From contig CALMLO010000068.1 in assembly GCA_937868095.1 (NCBI GenBank), forward strand, positions 1 through 42,107: a DNA stretch of 42,107 nt, in the 5' to 3' direction. Under the pieces are notes generated by a model. The model was not told where the DNA came from and did no database searches. It saw only the letters and a list, made by a program, of their open reading frames with translations. Position numbers and translations under genes: made by a program. Below, one piece after another: positions 24,456 through 32,004 of the stretch (the first letter of the stretch is position 1; the number at the start of each line of letters is the position of its first letter). This DNA is from an uncultured Phycisphaerales bacterium. Its GTDB lineage: Bacteria; Planctomycetota; Phycisphaerae; Sedimentisphaerales; Anaerohalosphaeraceae.

Positions 24456-26009
24456 TTACCGGCTGTCAACGCACCCTTCCATATACGGCAGCGTGCACAA
24501 ACTCCACTCGGCGGCAAATTCCGCAACATCGCTCAAATCTACACTGCAATCCTGATTGGAATCAAACGCCGAATAGCCCCACGCACCGCATTCATTTTCC
24601 CGAATGGTTGCAGAGAGTGCCTGAACACTGACATCCTCATAGGCCGGGGCCGTCGTACTGACGACAAATGTGATGGTTCCGGTATGGGGATCTGTTTCCA
24701 GAACCGCATCATCAACGGCTTTCACCGTGACGGTCTGCGGCACTGCATAGTTATCTGTTGTAAATGTCAGCGAGGTTGGATACACCGTGATTTGGCCGTC
24801 GGTCTCGATAAACAGCGTTACATCCGCTGCCGGCGGCTGACTGAGTGTTACGCTGAAACTGTCGGTCAGCGTGCCGTCTTCATCCGTCACAAGCCCGTCC
24901 CCCTCGTCTATCAGCACAGCCCCCTTTTCATTATCAATCACCGTTACCAGCACCCATTGTCCCAACTGCCGGTTATAATTGGCGTCCGCACTGTAGGTCA
25001 GAACTTTCAAGCCGATATATTCGAGCCCTTCCGAAAAAAGGTCTTCTGTGGCCTGAACAGTAAATGTCTGCTGGGTTGTTCCGACGGGAAATGTCAGCGT
25101 CAGCGGCAAGCCCTGTTTTTCAGCACCCGCCAGCAGAATGTCGTTGGGGTCATTATCATCCGCTGTATAAAGGTAAGGAATGGCATAAGGAATAATCTTG
25201 ACCTGAACCTCTTCTGTGGGAGTCGGGCCGGTCAGCGTAACGGTCAGTGTGGCGCTTGTCTGACCTTCTTCATAGACAGTCGCGTTGCCGGAAACCTGGG
25301 CGACTACTTTGCCGGCATAGAAAAAGTCAAAATCGGTCCAGCCGACGTTGGATGAAAACATAGCATGAAACAGCCCGACCTGAACGGTTTCAGGCATGTC
25401 GGTGCGGGTCCAGCCGGCCATCATCGGAACCCAGTTTACACCGTCCTGGCTGACTGACGGATGAAAAACATTCCCGACCCGTTCCATCTTCATAAAGCAG
25501 TAGCGGTCCACATTCAGGCCCGTTGCTCCATCCTCGCCGGCGCGGTAGTGGTCAACAACATTCCAGGTAATATGTCCGGTCCACCTGGAGAAAAAGGCAC
25601 TCTGAACCATATTCTCGCCTTCCGAATTATCCGGATCGCGGGCAACCAGACCCGCCGCCTGATGATCAAGAGCATAGTCGTTAATGCCGGCAAAACGGGT
25701 AATAGCCGTAAAGTCGCCGGTCTGCCTGGACAGAAGCATCGGAGATACATCATCGCTGCCGTCGCCGTTCATGTCCCAATTTCCTCCCCATTCGCCGGCT
25801 GTTGTGTTGGCCGACTGCATGCGCACTTTGCCGGAAAAGCTTTCAATCTGAAGGGAGGACCCGCCGGAGGTATAAACCGCGTCCCAATCTGTGCCGGCAA
25901 CCCCCTCCGTCAGAAAATTGCGGGCCGTGTCAAAATCATCGATCAGAGCCCATGCCGGTGCGGCACAGATTACACTCAGCACGATAAAAGATAGTCTTTT
26001 TTTCATCAT
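24456..26009 (-). CDS. Secreted DUF1349-like / Calx-beta protein with dockerin-like tail
   Basis: 517 residues; AGGAG lies six bases before ATG 26009 (an adjacent ATG at 26006 is possible). Signal peptide about 1-21 (ends AWA). It has a DUF1349-like sandwich (about 22-235), a Calx-beta domain (about 240-350, VYEEGQTSATLTVTLTGP), an Ig-like repeat (about 365-465) with PQTVTVKAVDDAVLETDPHTG nearly identical to the corresponding repeat of the 869-residue neighbour, and the tail FDSNQDCSVDLSDVAEFAAEW ending CTLPYMEGC. It is a shorter paralogue of the two downstream proteins, so the three arose by duplication and domain shuffling. It lacks catalytic signatures. The gene is 65 bp upstream of the next and may start the operon; a strong minus-strand promoter lies 700 bp upstream. 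Confidence 0.82.
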   Translation of the reverse strand: MMKKRLSFIVLSVICAAPAWALIDDFDTARNFLTEGVAGTDWDAVYTSGGSSLQIESFSGKVRMQSANTTAGEWGGNWDMNGDGSDDVSPMLLSRQTGDFTAITRFAGINDYALDHQAAGLVARDPDNSEGENMVQSAFFSRWTGHITWNVVDHYRAGEDGATGLNVDRYCFMKMERVGNVFHPSVSQDGVNWVPMMAGWTRTDMPETVQVGLFHAMFSSNVGWTDFDFFYAGKVVAQVSGNATVYEEGQTSATLTVTLTGPTPTEEVQVKIIPYAIPYLYTADDNDPNDILLAGAEKQGLPLTLTFPVGTTQQTFTVQATEDLFSEGLEYIGLKVLTYSADANYNRQLGQWVLVTVIDNEKGAVLIDEGDGLVTDEDGTLTDSFSVTLSQPPAADVTLFIETDGQITVYPTSLTFTTDNYAVPQTVTVKAVDDAVLETDPHTGTITFVVSTTAPAYEDVSVQALSATIRENECGAWGYSAFDSNQDCSVDLSDVAEFAAEWSLCTLPYMEGCVDSR

Positions 26010-26075
26010 TGGTACTCCTATAAAAACATTTTTTCCCTTGTTTCGGATGCTGTGATAAAACTGCCGCTTCAGCCG

Positions 26076-26099
26076 CTATCTAAACTGACTCTCAATCAT
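26076..26099 (-). other. Seven-codon ORF behind a perfect Shine-Dalgarno (leader peptide candidate)
   Basis: AAAGGAGG ends seven bases before ATG 26099, the strongest ribosome site in the neighbourhood, yet the frame encodes only MIESQFR before TAG at 26076-26078. It sits 66 bases before the 517-residue protein gene. It could be a translated leader controlling that gene, or the remains of a gene start in a decayed region. Confidence 0.35.
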
Positions 26100-26480
26100 A
26101 GACCGACCTCCTTTCTGATGTTTTCATCCGGCGGCTGTATCCAGTCGCTTCTTCTCATCTCCGCCTTTCTTGGGATTATCTGATATGCCTCTTCTAAACA
26201 ATTGGCATCGCACCATGGTTGGTACCGTAAAGTAAGTGCTCGAATCCGTTTATAGTCTCCTGGAACAGGAATGGTCATAGTGGGCTCATCGGAAGTGCAA
26301 AAACAAGAAATGCTGAAAAAACCCGCTCTCCACCCGACGGTTCTCAGCAGCAGGCGGAATCGGCTGGAATAAACTGCCCATCCCTTAAATGCTTCTTGGG
26401 GCCGAGGAGAAAACAAACTCCTCCTCTGATGGTTCCGCACATTCGGAACTATCCCTCGCCGCGTCCTCATTTCATCGCCC
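26100..26480 (-). pseudogene. Decayed gene for a secreted FG-GAP-like repeat protein
   Basis: Minus-strand translation gives WAVYSSRFRLLLRTVGW (about 26371-26321) and, farther on, TSDEPTMTIPVPGDY (about 26290-26246), then ALTLRYQPWC and SDWIQPPDE. These match the pattern of FG-GAP-like repeat proteins (WYVYSS...WGGAGF..V.GtSDEPTMTIPVPGDYDGDG.aDlavY.P), but the DGDG calcium loop is lost after GDY, the segment between VGW and TSDEP makes sense only if frameshifts are assumed, and there is no proper start. I infer a relic with several small indels. No intact relative is visible in this window. Confidence 0.4.
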
Positions 26481-26500
26481 AGGCCTGCCGAAGTTATCGA

Positions 26501-26695
26501 TTAACCAAGCGGCGTATCGCCCCCTCTCGATGCTGCCGCGTACGGGAAAAACACAAGCGATTGCGAAAAAAAGGAATCTATTGGTCGATAATGGGCTGCT
26601 GCATTTTGAAAATGTGAATCGGGAGAAGTTAGAAAACTCTGATAGAAGAAAGGAACAAAAGACAAGTCGCTTCCTGTGGTATAGTCGTATTTCAT
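26501..26695 (-). CDS. Short unidentified ORF downstream of a strong promoter
   Basis: 64 codons from ATG 26695, with GAGGG six bases upstream and a good sigma70-type promoter (26758-26729) about 35 bases before the start. The product (MKYDYTTGSDLSFVPFFYQSF...) resembles nothing I know and has no signal peptide or domain. It may be the 5' part of the decayed gene that continues to 26100. Promoter plus ribosome site are the only support. Confidence 0.25.
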   Translation of the reverse strand: MKYDYTTGSDLSFVPFFYQSFLTSPDSHFQNAAAHYRPIDSFFSQSLVFFPYAAASRGGDTPLG

Positions 26696-26728
26696 TTACA
26701 GCCCTCGCCCATTCCTATACGGTTCTTC

Positions 26729-26758
26729 ATTGTAGCAAATTTCAGCCGGTGATGTCAA
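26729..26758 (-). promoter_or_regulatory. Strong sigma70-type promoter, minus strand
   Basis: On the minus strand TTGACA (26758-26753), an 18-base spacer and TACAAT (26734-26729). It points into the gene-poor stretch and toward the secreted protein genes starting at 26009. Confidence 0.6.
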
Positions 26759-26825
26759 AAGATTATATTCTTTTTTGTCTTTGGGACTGCTCATCCGCCG
26801 CGAAGTTTTGGTGCCGATTTTACCC

Positions 26826-26854
26826 TTGACAAATACAAATGAACGGGGTATATG
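26826..26854 (+). promoter_or_regulatory. Promoter of tRNA-Val
   Basis: Perfect -35 TTGACA (26826-26831), 17-base spacer, TATATG (26849-26854). The tRNA begins 28 bases after the -10 box. Confidence 0.75.
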
Positions 26855-26882
26855 TTTGCCGGATAAAGAGTTAGGCATTTTA

Positions 26883-26956
26883 GGGCGGTTAGCTCAGCTG
26901 GCTAGAGCACCAGCTCGACACGCTGGGGGTCACAGGTTCAAGTCCTGTACCGCCCA
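26883..26956 (+). tRNA. tRNA-Val (anticodon GAC)
   Basis: 74 bases forming a full cloverleaf. Acceptor stem GGGCGGT (26883-26889) pairs with ACCGCCC (26949-26955), discriminator A. The D arm contains AGCTCAGCTGGCTAGAGC, the anticodon stem CCAGC/GCTGG encloses loop TCGACAC (anticodon GAC, reading valine GUC/GUU), and the T arm is CACAGGTTCAAGTCCTGT. The CCA end is not encoded. It is flanked by its own promoter and a terminator, so it is transcribed alone. The decayed region upstream may mark a tRNA-associated variable site. Confidence 0.97.
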
Positions 26957-26960
26957 TTTG

Positions 26961-26998
26961 AAAAAACCTCATTTCCAACTTAGGAAATGGGGTTTTTT
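26961..26998 (+). terminator. Terminator after tRNA-Val
   Basis: AAAAAACCTCATTTCC (26961-26976) and GGAAATGGGGTTTTTT (26983-26998) form a 16-bp stem with one wobble pair and a six-base loop. A U-run follows on the plus strand, and the A-run on the other side makes it usable on both strands. Confidence 0.92.
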
Positions 26999-27085
26999 CT
27001 TTCCCTCCGGCGGACAGAATGTTAGAATTACCTCCTATATGCTCAAAGCAGACAGTCCTATCCTTCAAATTTGGGAGGCAGACAG

Positions 27086-28036
27086 ATGGCAAAACGCAGA
27101 CTTTTGCTCGCAGGAACTCTTAGTGCAATTCTGGCCTTGTTATGTCTTGATACGGCGGTTTGGGCTCAGCAGGATGAGCCGATGAATCCTTCCCCGACGC
27201 CGGCCAAACTCAAAGCCCTCATTCTCGACGGCCAGATGGTTTTTGCCGGCCACAAATGGCAGGAAACCACCCCCGCCATGAAAACTATCCTCGAATCTTC
27301 CGGACGATTTGTCGTCGATGTTTTTACCTTTCCCCCCAAAGGCCGGCCCAACGATGATTTCTGCCCCGCCTTTGCTGATTATCAGGTCATCATAATGAAT
27401 TATGAAGGCGACCCCTGGCCCGAAAAAACCCGCCGCGACTTCGTCAACTTCATCCAGCAGGGCGGCGGCCTGGTGGTGGTGCATGCAGCCGACAACGCCT
27501 TTCCCGACTGGCCTGAATGGAATGAAATGATCGGATTGGGCGGCTGGGGCGGACGCGATGAAAAGGCCGGCCCGATGGTGTGGTGGGAAAACGGCAAACT
27601 GGTTTACGATGACTCCCCAGGCCCGGCGGGCTATCACGGCGAAAAGGCCGACTGGCTGGTGACCATCCGCAGCCCCAATCATCCTATTACCGCAGGCCTT
27701 CCCGAAAAGTGGCTTCATTGCTGCGACGAACTCTACAGCAAACTGCGCGGACCCGCTGTCAACCTGAACGTGCTGGCCACCGGCTGGCAAAGCCCCCAGC
27801 AGCACGGCACCGGACGCGATGAACTTTGTCTGTTTACCATCACCTACGGCAAAGGACGAATCTTTCATACCACCCTCGGCCATGATGTTGCTTCGATGAG
27901 CTGTGTCGGCTTTATCGTCACATTCCAGCGCGGTGCCGAATGGGCCGCCTGCGGCTCTGTCGCCAACACCGGCGTGCCCGAGGATTTCCCCACTCCTGAC
28001 CAAACACGCATCCGAAAACTGATTCCCGCCCTGTAG
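27086..28036 (+). CDS. Secreted ThuA-like domain protein
   Basis: 316 residues from ATG 27086, chosen because GGGAGG lies seven bases upstream; the frame opens 15 bases earlier at a TTG. Signal peptide about 1-27 (ends VWAQ). The ThuA-like class I glutamine amidotransferase fold fills the rest: KALILDGQ strand, TTPAMKTILESSGRFVVDVF helix-strand, DYQVIIMNYEGDPW, the nucleophile-elbow region GGGLVVVHAADNAFPDWPEWNEMIGLGGWGG, and SPNHPITAGLP plus YGKGRIFHTTLGHD near the end. ThuA proteins were named for trehalose utilisation in Sinorhizobium and take part in sugar oxidation/isomerisation pathways; planctomycetes have many secreted copies of unclear role. No partner gene for sugar uptake adjoins it. 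It is probably periplasmic. Confidence 0.87.
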   Translation: MAKRRLLLAGTLSAILALLCLDTAVWAQQDEPMNPSPTPAKLKALILDGQMVFAGHKWQETTPAMKTILESSGRFVVDVFTFPPKGRPNDDFCPAFADYQVIIMNYEGDPWPEKTRRDFVNFIQQGGGLVVVHAADNAFPDWPEWNEMIGLGGWGGRDEKAGPMVWWENGKLVYDDSPGPAGYHGEKADWLVTIRSPNHPITAGLPEKWLHCCDELYSKLRGPAVNLNVLATGWQSPQQHGTGRDELCLFTITYGKGRIFHTTLGHDVASMSCVGFIVTFQRGAEWAACGSVANTGVPEDFPTPDQTRIRKLIPAL

Positions 28037-28054
28037 CCGTTGTGCCCCGCAGGG

Positions 28055-28190
28055 GTTATCGGACGCAGTTGCGATAGTTATCGGACACTGCAAAAAAACT
28101 GCCCAGGGAATTAATGTTCCTGACCGCCGAACGGCGAAAGATACAGTAATATCAAGACTGTATCAAACATCGCCGTTTGAGTTATCGGAC
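28055..28190. repeat. Three GTTATCGGAC repeats flanking structured DNA
   Basis: Exact decamers at 28055-28064, 28077-28086 (22-base period) and 28181-28190. Between the second and third lie a smaller imperfect hairpin (CAGGGA/TTCCTG, about 28104-28122) and the large hairpin 28128-28179. The nonamer TTATCGGAC also occurs at 39695-39703 (intergenic), on the minus strand at 5001-5009 (intergenic) and at 3967-3975 (inside gspF). Function unknown; too few copies and too irregular for CRISPR. Confidence 0.6.
28128..28179. other. Two-tier hairpin between ThuA-like and coiled-coil genes
   Basis: Outer arms CGAACGGCGA (28128-28137) and TCGCCGTTTG (28170-28179) pair over ten positions with one wobble. 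The inner arms GATACAGT (28140-28147) and ACTGTATC (28157-28164) pair perfectly over eight. The loop is nine bases. There is no U-run on either side, so it is not a normal terminator; a structured 5' leader of the coiled-coil mRNA, a small RNA or a mobile-element end are options. Confidence 0.6.
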
Positions 28191-28225
28191 GAGCGCCAAA
28201 ATGGATTTTGTGTGAGGGCATGCGG

Positions 28226-31200
28226 ATGGATACCAAAGAAATTATGAGCCGAAAAAGCCGCCTCAGTCAGGCAATGGATTGGATGAGCGAACCTGCCCAC
28301 TCCTCGGCGGAACAAACTGTCGAAGCATCCGATCGCATCGCTCTGCTCGAAGAGCAGCTCCAGCAGGCGCAGCAGAGGGCGGCCAGACTCGAACTTCAAA
28401 AAGAAAACTTGTCGCAGACCTGTGCCTCCCAGGATGCCTATATTGCCCAGTTGGCCCGCGAGTTTGAAATGCTTCAGGCCGACAAGTCCCGCCAGGCCGA
28501 GGAGATTGAAAACCTGCGGGCTCGTCAGGCCGACTCCATGCAGACGCATCAAACCGTTGAGCAGCTTAGCCGGCAGCTCGAGGAGGCCCGGGCTCAGCTC
28601 TTTCATCTCAAAGAAGCCGCCCAGATTCACCAGCTCGAGGCCGACCGCAAGCAGGATGCTATGGATGCAGCCCTGCGCGAAAAGCAGGCCGTTCTTGAAG
28701 AAAAGCAGGCGGCGATGGCTCGTCTCGAAGCCCGCCTTGAAGAACTGCTCGGTCGCCATCAGGACCAGACCGGCCAACTCGAACACTTCCAGCAGACTTG
28801 CCGGCAGCTCGAGGAGGAAAATCAAACCCTCCGCGAACATCTGGCCGAACTGACCAGCCGGCTCGATGTAACTCGTCTGCAGAAGGAAATGACCGACCAG
28901 CAGGTCGAACAAATGCAGGTGCTCCAGAATCATTCGGCCCAGCAGCAATCGCGGATTCATCAGCTCGAGGAAGAACTGGCCCATGTTCGACAGGCCGCCC
29001 GCACCCTCGAAGAGGCGCTCTGCCGGCAGCGTCAGACCGCAGAAGAGCAGACAGGCCGTCTCCAGCAGAAACTCATCGAGCAGGAGAAACTCTTCCAGAG
29101 AATCGCCGAGGAGCGCGACCAGCTGATAATTGAAGTGGATGATTTGCAGGAAACCAACAGCCGCCTGAAGGAAGAATATGCCGCAATGAAACTTCGGCTG
29201 GAAGAGGCGACCCGACAGTTGGAGGAAAGGATCGCTCAAAGCGGACGCGACGAGCAGGAACTTTACCAGCTGCGCGAACAGCAGCACCAGACCGTTCAGC
29301 TCCGCCGGCAGCTTCAGCAAAAGGAAGAGGAACTTCAGCAGGCCCGCCAGACCATTCAGCACCAGCAGGAACTGCTCACAACTACCCAGCAGCAGCAAGC
29401 CGCCGAACTGGCTGCCGTTCGTCAGCAGCTGCTCGAGGCCCGGGAAACCATCGCTTCCCTCCGCCAACACCAGACCCAGGCCCAGGAACGTCAGCAGACA
29501 ATCGAGCACCTCAGCAGGGAACTGGAAGAGGCCCGCGGCCGAATTCATCAGCTCGAAGAGACGCTCCGCAATGTTCAGGAGCAGGCCGCTCTTCAGCAGG
29601 CCGCCCTCCAGACCGACCTTCAGGAACAGCGGACGCTCTGCAGCAATCTCACGGCCCAGCTTCACCAGTCCGAACAGGCCCGCCGGCTGCTCGAACAGGA
29701 AAAACAGCAGCTTCAGGAACGCCTCCAGCAGCAGGCCGATGCTTCCCAAAATGCCGCTCGGCAGCTCGAAGAGAACCGCTCTTATCTGGCCGGCCTGCGC
29801 GAAGAATCGCTGCGCCGTCAGCAGGAAGCCGACCAGCTTCGCAAGGCCCTTCAGGAGGCCCAGCAGAAACTTCAGATGCACGAAAGCACTCGCACCCTCG
29901 CTCAAGAGCAGATAAGCCGGCTTGAAGCCGAAGCGGCAGACCTGCGAACCTGTCTCCAGCAGGTACTCGAGGAGAAAGTTGCCCTTCGCAAGCAGCTCGC
30001 ATCGCTGGAGGAATTTGAAACCAAATATCTGGCCGCCGAGCAGGCCCGCCGGCAGCTCCAGCGGGATTGGGAAGATTTGCAGCTCCGGCTGGAGGAAAAG
30101 AACCGCCTCATCGAACGGGCCGCCGCCGCCGAACAGGAGACCCGCCGCAACCTGGAGCAGTTGCAGGAAAAACTGGAGCAGAAAACCCTCCAGATGACGC
30201 AGATGCAGCAGCAGGAAGAGCACCTCCTCCGGCAGATTGACTCCCACAACCGCACCATTGAGCAGGCCCGTCAGTCCTATGAGCAGCTGCTCGAAGAAAT
30301 GGAACTTCGCCAGCAGGAATTCGACAAGCAGTGCCGCCAGCGCGATGAGCAGATCGAGCAGCTCACCCGAAAATTGGCCGAAGTCTCTAGCCGGGCGCAG
30401 GAGTTTGAACAGCTCAGTGCCCAGCGGCATCAGGAAAATAATCAGCTCCGTGAATCCCTCCAGCACACTCAGGAACAGGCGGCAGACCTGCAGGCCCGGC
30501 TGAGCCGCTGCGAAGAAGACAACCAGACCCTTCGACGCCAGGTGGAGCAGCTGCAGGAATCCGTAAACCAGCTGGCCGAAACGCAAAGCCAGCTCCAGAA
30601 AGCCCGACGCTATATCGAATCCATGGAACAAATGCTGGCCCGACAGACGGCGGAACTCGAAGCCGTGCACAAGCAGCTCAGCAAACATGTCGAGTTTGCT
30701 CGTCAGCTGCAAATTCTCAGCCGGCAGTCCGAAGGCATTTGGGACCTGCCGCTGATTCACCCCTCCGAGCCGCCCAAGCCCGCCGAGTCCGCTTCAGCGC
30801 AGCCGACCCCGCCCTCAGAGAGTGCCTCAAAGCAGACTCCCTCGCTGGAGCATCCGCTTCGAACGCCGTCATCGGCAGAAGAATCGGCCGAGGCAAAAAT
30901 TGCGGCACTTCGCAATCAACTGATGGAACAAACAGAAAACCTGCGCAGAGCGCACGAAACAATTCGTCTGCTTCGCGAACAGAAACAAACGAATGATTCA
31001 CCTGCACCGAGCATGACAACCGTACCGGCGGCCGACGATTCTGCTTCACCGGAAATTTCCTGGACCAGCAAGCCTGCCGCCGAACGGCAGACCCGCGCGG
31101 CGGTCTGGCAATTCCTTGAAGAGCAGGAAGTAAAGGGCTATCAAAAGCAGATCCCCACCCCCAAACCAGCGCCCGTCGCGGTGCCGCCGATTCCGGCCAG

Positions 31201-31327
31201 ACCTGCCAAGCCGGCTCAGCCGGCATCGGCCCAGCCGGCACCGGCACAGCCGGCGGAACCGGACGAAAAAACCAAATCTTTGTTTCGCAAATTCGGTCTG
31301 CTGGGCGGCTGGTCCGGAAGCAAATGA
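28226..31327 (+). CDS. Giant coiled-coil protein with Pro-rich C-terminal linker
   Basis: 1033 residues from ATG 28226 (GAGGG seven bases upstream; ATG 28220 would be only one base from it). No signal peptide or membrane helix. Residues about 35-845 are an almost unbroken heptad coiled coil, extremely rich in Gln, Glu, Leu and Arg (recurring RQLEEAR, QQLEE and EEHLLRQ units), long enough for a rod of over 100 nm. Then come a Ser/Pro-rich hinge (about 850-890), a short second coil (about 895-935), an Ala/Pro repeat linker (PAKPAQPASAQPAPAQPA, about 992-1013) and a basic tail KSLFRKFGLLGGWSGSK. The layout suits a cytoskeletal, tethering or cell-shape filament protein; no family is recognised. 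The Gln-rich heptads produce a long antisense open frame that is not a gene. It ends at a strong terminator. Confidence 0.85.
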   Translation: MDTKEIMSRKSRLSQAMDWMSEPAHSSAEQTVEASDRIALLEEQLQQAQQRAARLELQKENLSQTCASQDAYIAQLAREFEMLQADKSRQAEEIENLRARQADSMQTHQTVEQLSRQLEEARAQLFHLKEAAQIHQLEADRKQDAMDAALREKQAVLEEKQAAMARLEARLEELLGRHQDQTGQLEHFQQTCRQLEEENQTLREHLAELTSRLDVTRLQKEMTDQQVEQMQVLQNHSAQQQSRIHQLEEELAHVRQAARTLEEALCRQRQTAEEQTGRLQQKLIEQEKLFQRIAEERDQLIIEVDDLQETNSRLKEEYAAMKLRLEEATRQLEERIAQSGRDEQELYQLREQQHQTVQLRRQLQQKEEELQQARQTIQHQQELLTTTQQQQAAELAAVRQQLLEARETIASLRQHQTQAQERQQTIEHLSRELEEARGRIHQLEETLRNVQEQAALQQAALQTDLQEQRTLCSNLTAQLHQSEQARRLLEQEKQQLQERLQQQADASQNAARQLEENRSYLAGLREESLRRQQEADQLRKALQEAQQKLQMHESTRTLAQEQISRLEAEAADLRTCLQQVLEEKVALRKQLASLEEFETKYLAAEQARRQLQRDWEDLQLRLEEKNRLIERAAAAEQETRRNLEQLQEKLEQKTLQMTQMQQQEEHLLRQIDSHNRTIEQARQSYEQLLEEMELRQQEFDKQCRQRDEQIEQLTRKLAEVSSRAQEFEQLSAQRHQENNQLRESLQHTQEQAADLQARLSRCEEDNQTLRRQVEQLQESVNQLAETQSQLQKARRYIESMEQMLARQTAELEAVHKQLSKHVEFARQLQILSRQSEGIWDLPLIHPSEPPKPAESASAQPTPPSESASKQTPSLEHPLRTPSSAEESAEAKIAALRNQLMEQTENLRRAHETIRLLREQKQTNDSPAPSMTTVPAADDSASPEISWTSKPAAERQTRAAVWQFLEEQEVKGYQKQIPTPKPAPVAVPPIPARPAKPAQPASAQPAPAQPAEPDEKTKSLFRKFGLLGGWSGSK

Positions 31328-31360
31328 CCCTGCTTTTCCACGTTGAACACACAGACAGTT

Positions 31361-31386
31361 AAGGCGGTCTTCAGACCGCCTTTTTT
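31361..31386 (+). terminator. Rho-independent terminator
   Basis: AAGGCGGTC, four-base loop TTCA, GACCGCCTT, then TTTT. It lies 34 bases after the coiled-coil stop codon. Confidence 0.93.
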
Positions 31387-31576
31387 ATTGCCTTGAATAG
31401 CCCCTGAGGGCTGCGGCCTTACGAAAAACAGAAGCGAACTCCAACTGGTTTTGTCGGTAGCGAGCGATCAGCCCGAGCCGAAAAGATTTGATTTTCCTAA
31501 GCCGGATAGGTTTTGTATAAAGTAAGCGTCAGCTTTTAAACGGAGGCAAAGACATCTTTTTCGAAAGGGCGGTTCA

Positions 31577-31990
31577 ATGAGTCTGTGGAGCGAATTCAAG
31601 GCGTTTGCCATGCGGGGCAATGTGATTGACATGGCCGTCGGCATCATCATCGGCGGGGCCTTCGGCAAAATTGTCAACTCACTCGTAAATGATGTGATGA
31701 TGCCGCCGCTCGGAATGCTGCTCGGGCAGATGGATTTTTCCCAGTTTTCCATTACCCTCAAAGACAGGGTGGTTTCCGAGACGGGCCAGGTCATCAGCGA
31801 AGCAGTCAAAATCAACTACGGAATGTTCCTCAACACACTGATTAATTTCTTCATCGTTGCCATTGCCATTTTTGCCCTGATTAAGGTCATCAATATGGCC
31901 AAGAGGAAGGAAGAAGCCGCTCCCGCGCCGGGCCCCAGCCGACAGGAAATCCTCCTCGAAGAAATTCGCGACCTGCTGGCAAGAAGATAG
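31577..31990 (+). CDS. mscL: Large-conductance mechanosensitive channel MscL
   Basis: 137 residues. The amphipathic N-terminal helix and TM1 carry the family signature [27 protein letters not shown] (about 7-33) followed by [18 protein letters not shown] periplasmic loop (about 50-75) precedes TM2 ([23 protein letters not shown], about 84-106), and a cytoplasmic bundle ends in [16 protein letters not shown]. The length matches typical MscL (about 136). It forms a pentameric pore that opens under membrane tension during hypo-osmotic shock. AAAGGG lies seven bases before the ATG. It is monocistronic, convergent with the hydrolase gene 14 bp downstream. The 190 bases upstream hold no clear promoter. 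Confidence 0.97.
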   Translation: MSLWSEFKAFAMRGNVIDMAVGIIIGGAFGKIVNSLVNDVMMPPLGMLLGQMDFSQFSITLKDRVVSETGQVISEAVKINYGMFLNTLINFFIVAIAIFALIKVINMAKRKEEAAPAPGPSRQEILLEEIRDLLARR

Positions 31991-32004
31991 TCGGCAGTCG
32001 TCCC

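Noticed and set aside
26389..26829. 146-codon plus-strand open frame in the gene-poor stretch
   Set aside because: No ribosome site, no recognisable domain, odd composition; it overlaps the decayed minus-strand gene.
28055..28190. CRISPR array from the repeated decamers
   Set aside because: Only three 10-base copies with spacings of 12 and 94 bases, and no cas genes in the window.
28163..30760. 865-codon minus-strand open frame, very Leu/Phe-rich, opposite the coiled-coil gene
   Set aside because: It mirrors the Gln/Glu heptads (CAG and GAG read as Leu on the other strand), has no signal peptide or domain logic, and the plus-strand gene has a ribosome site and a terminator.
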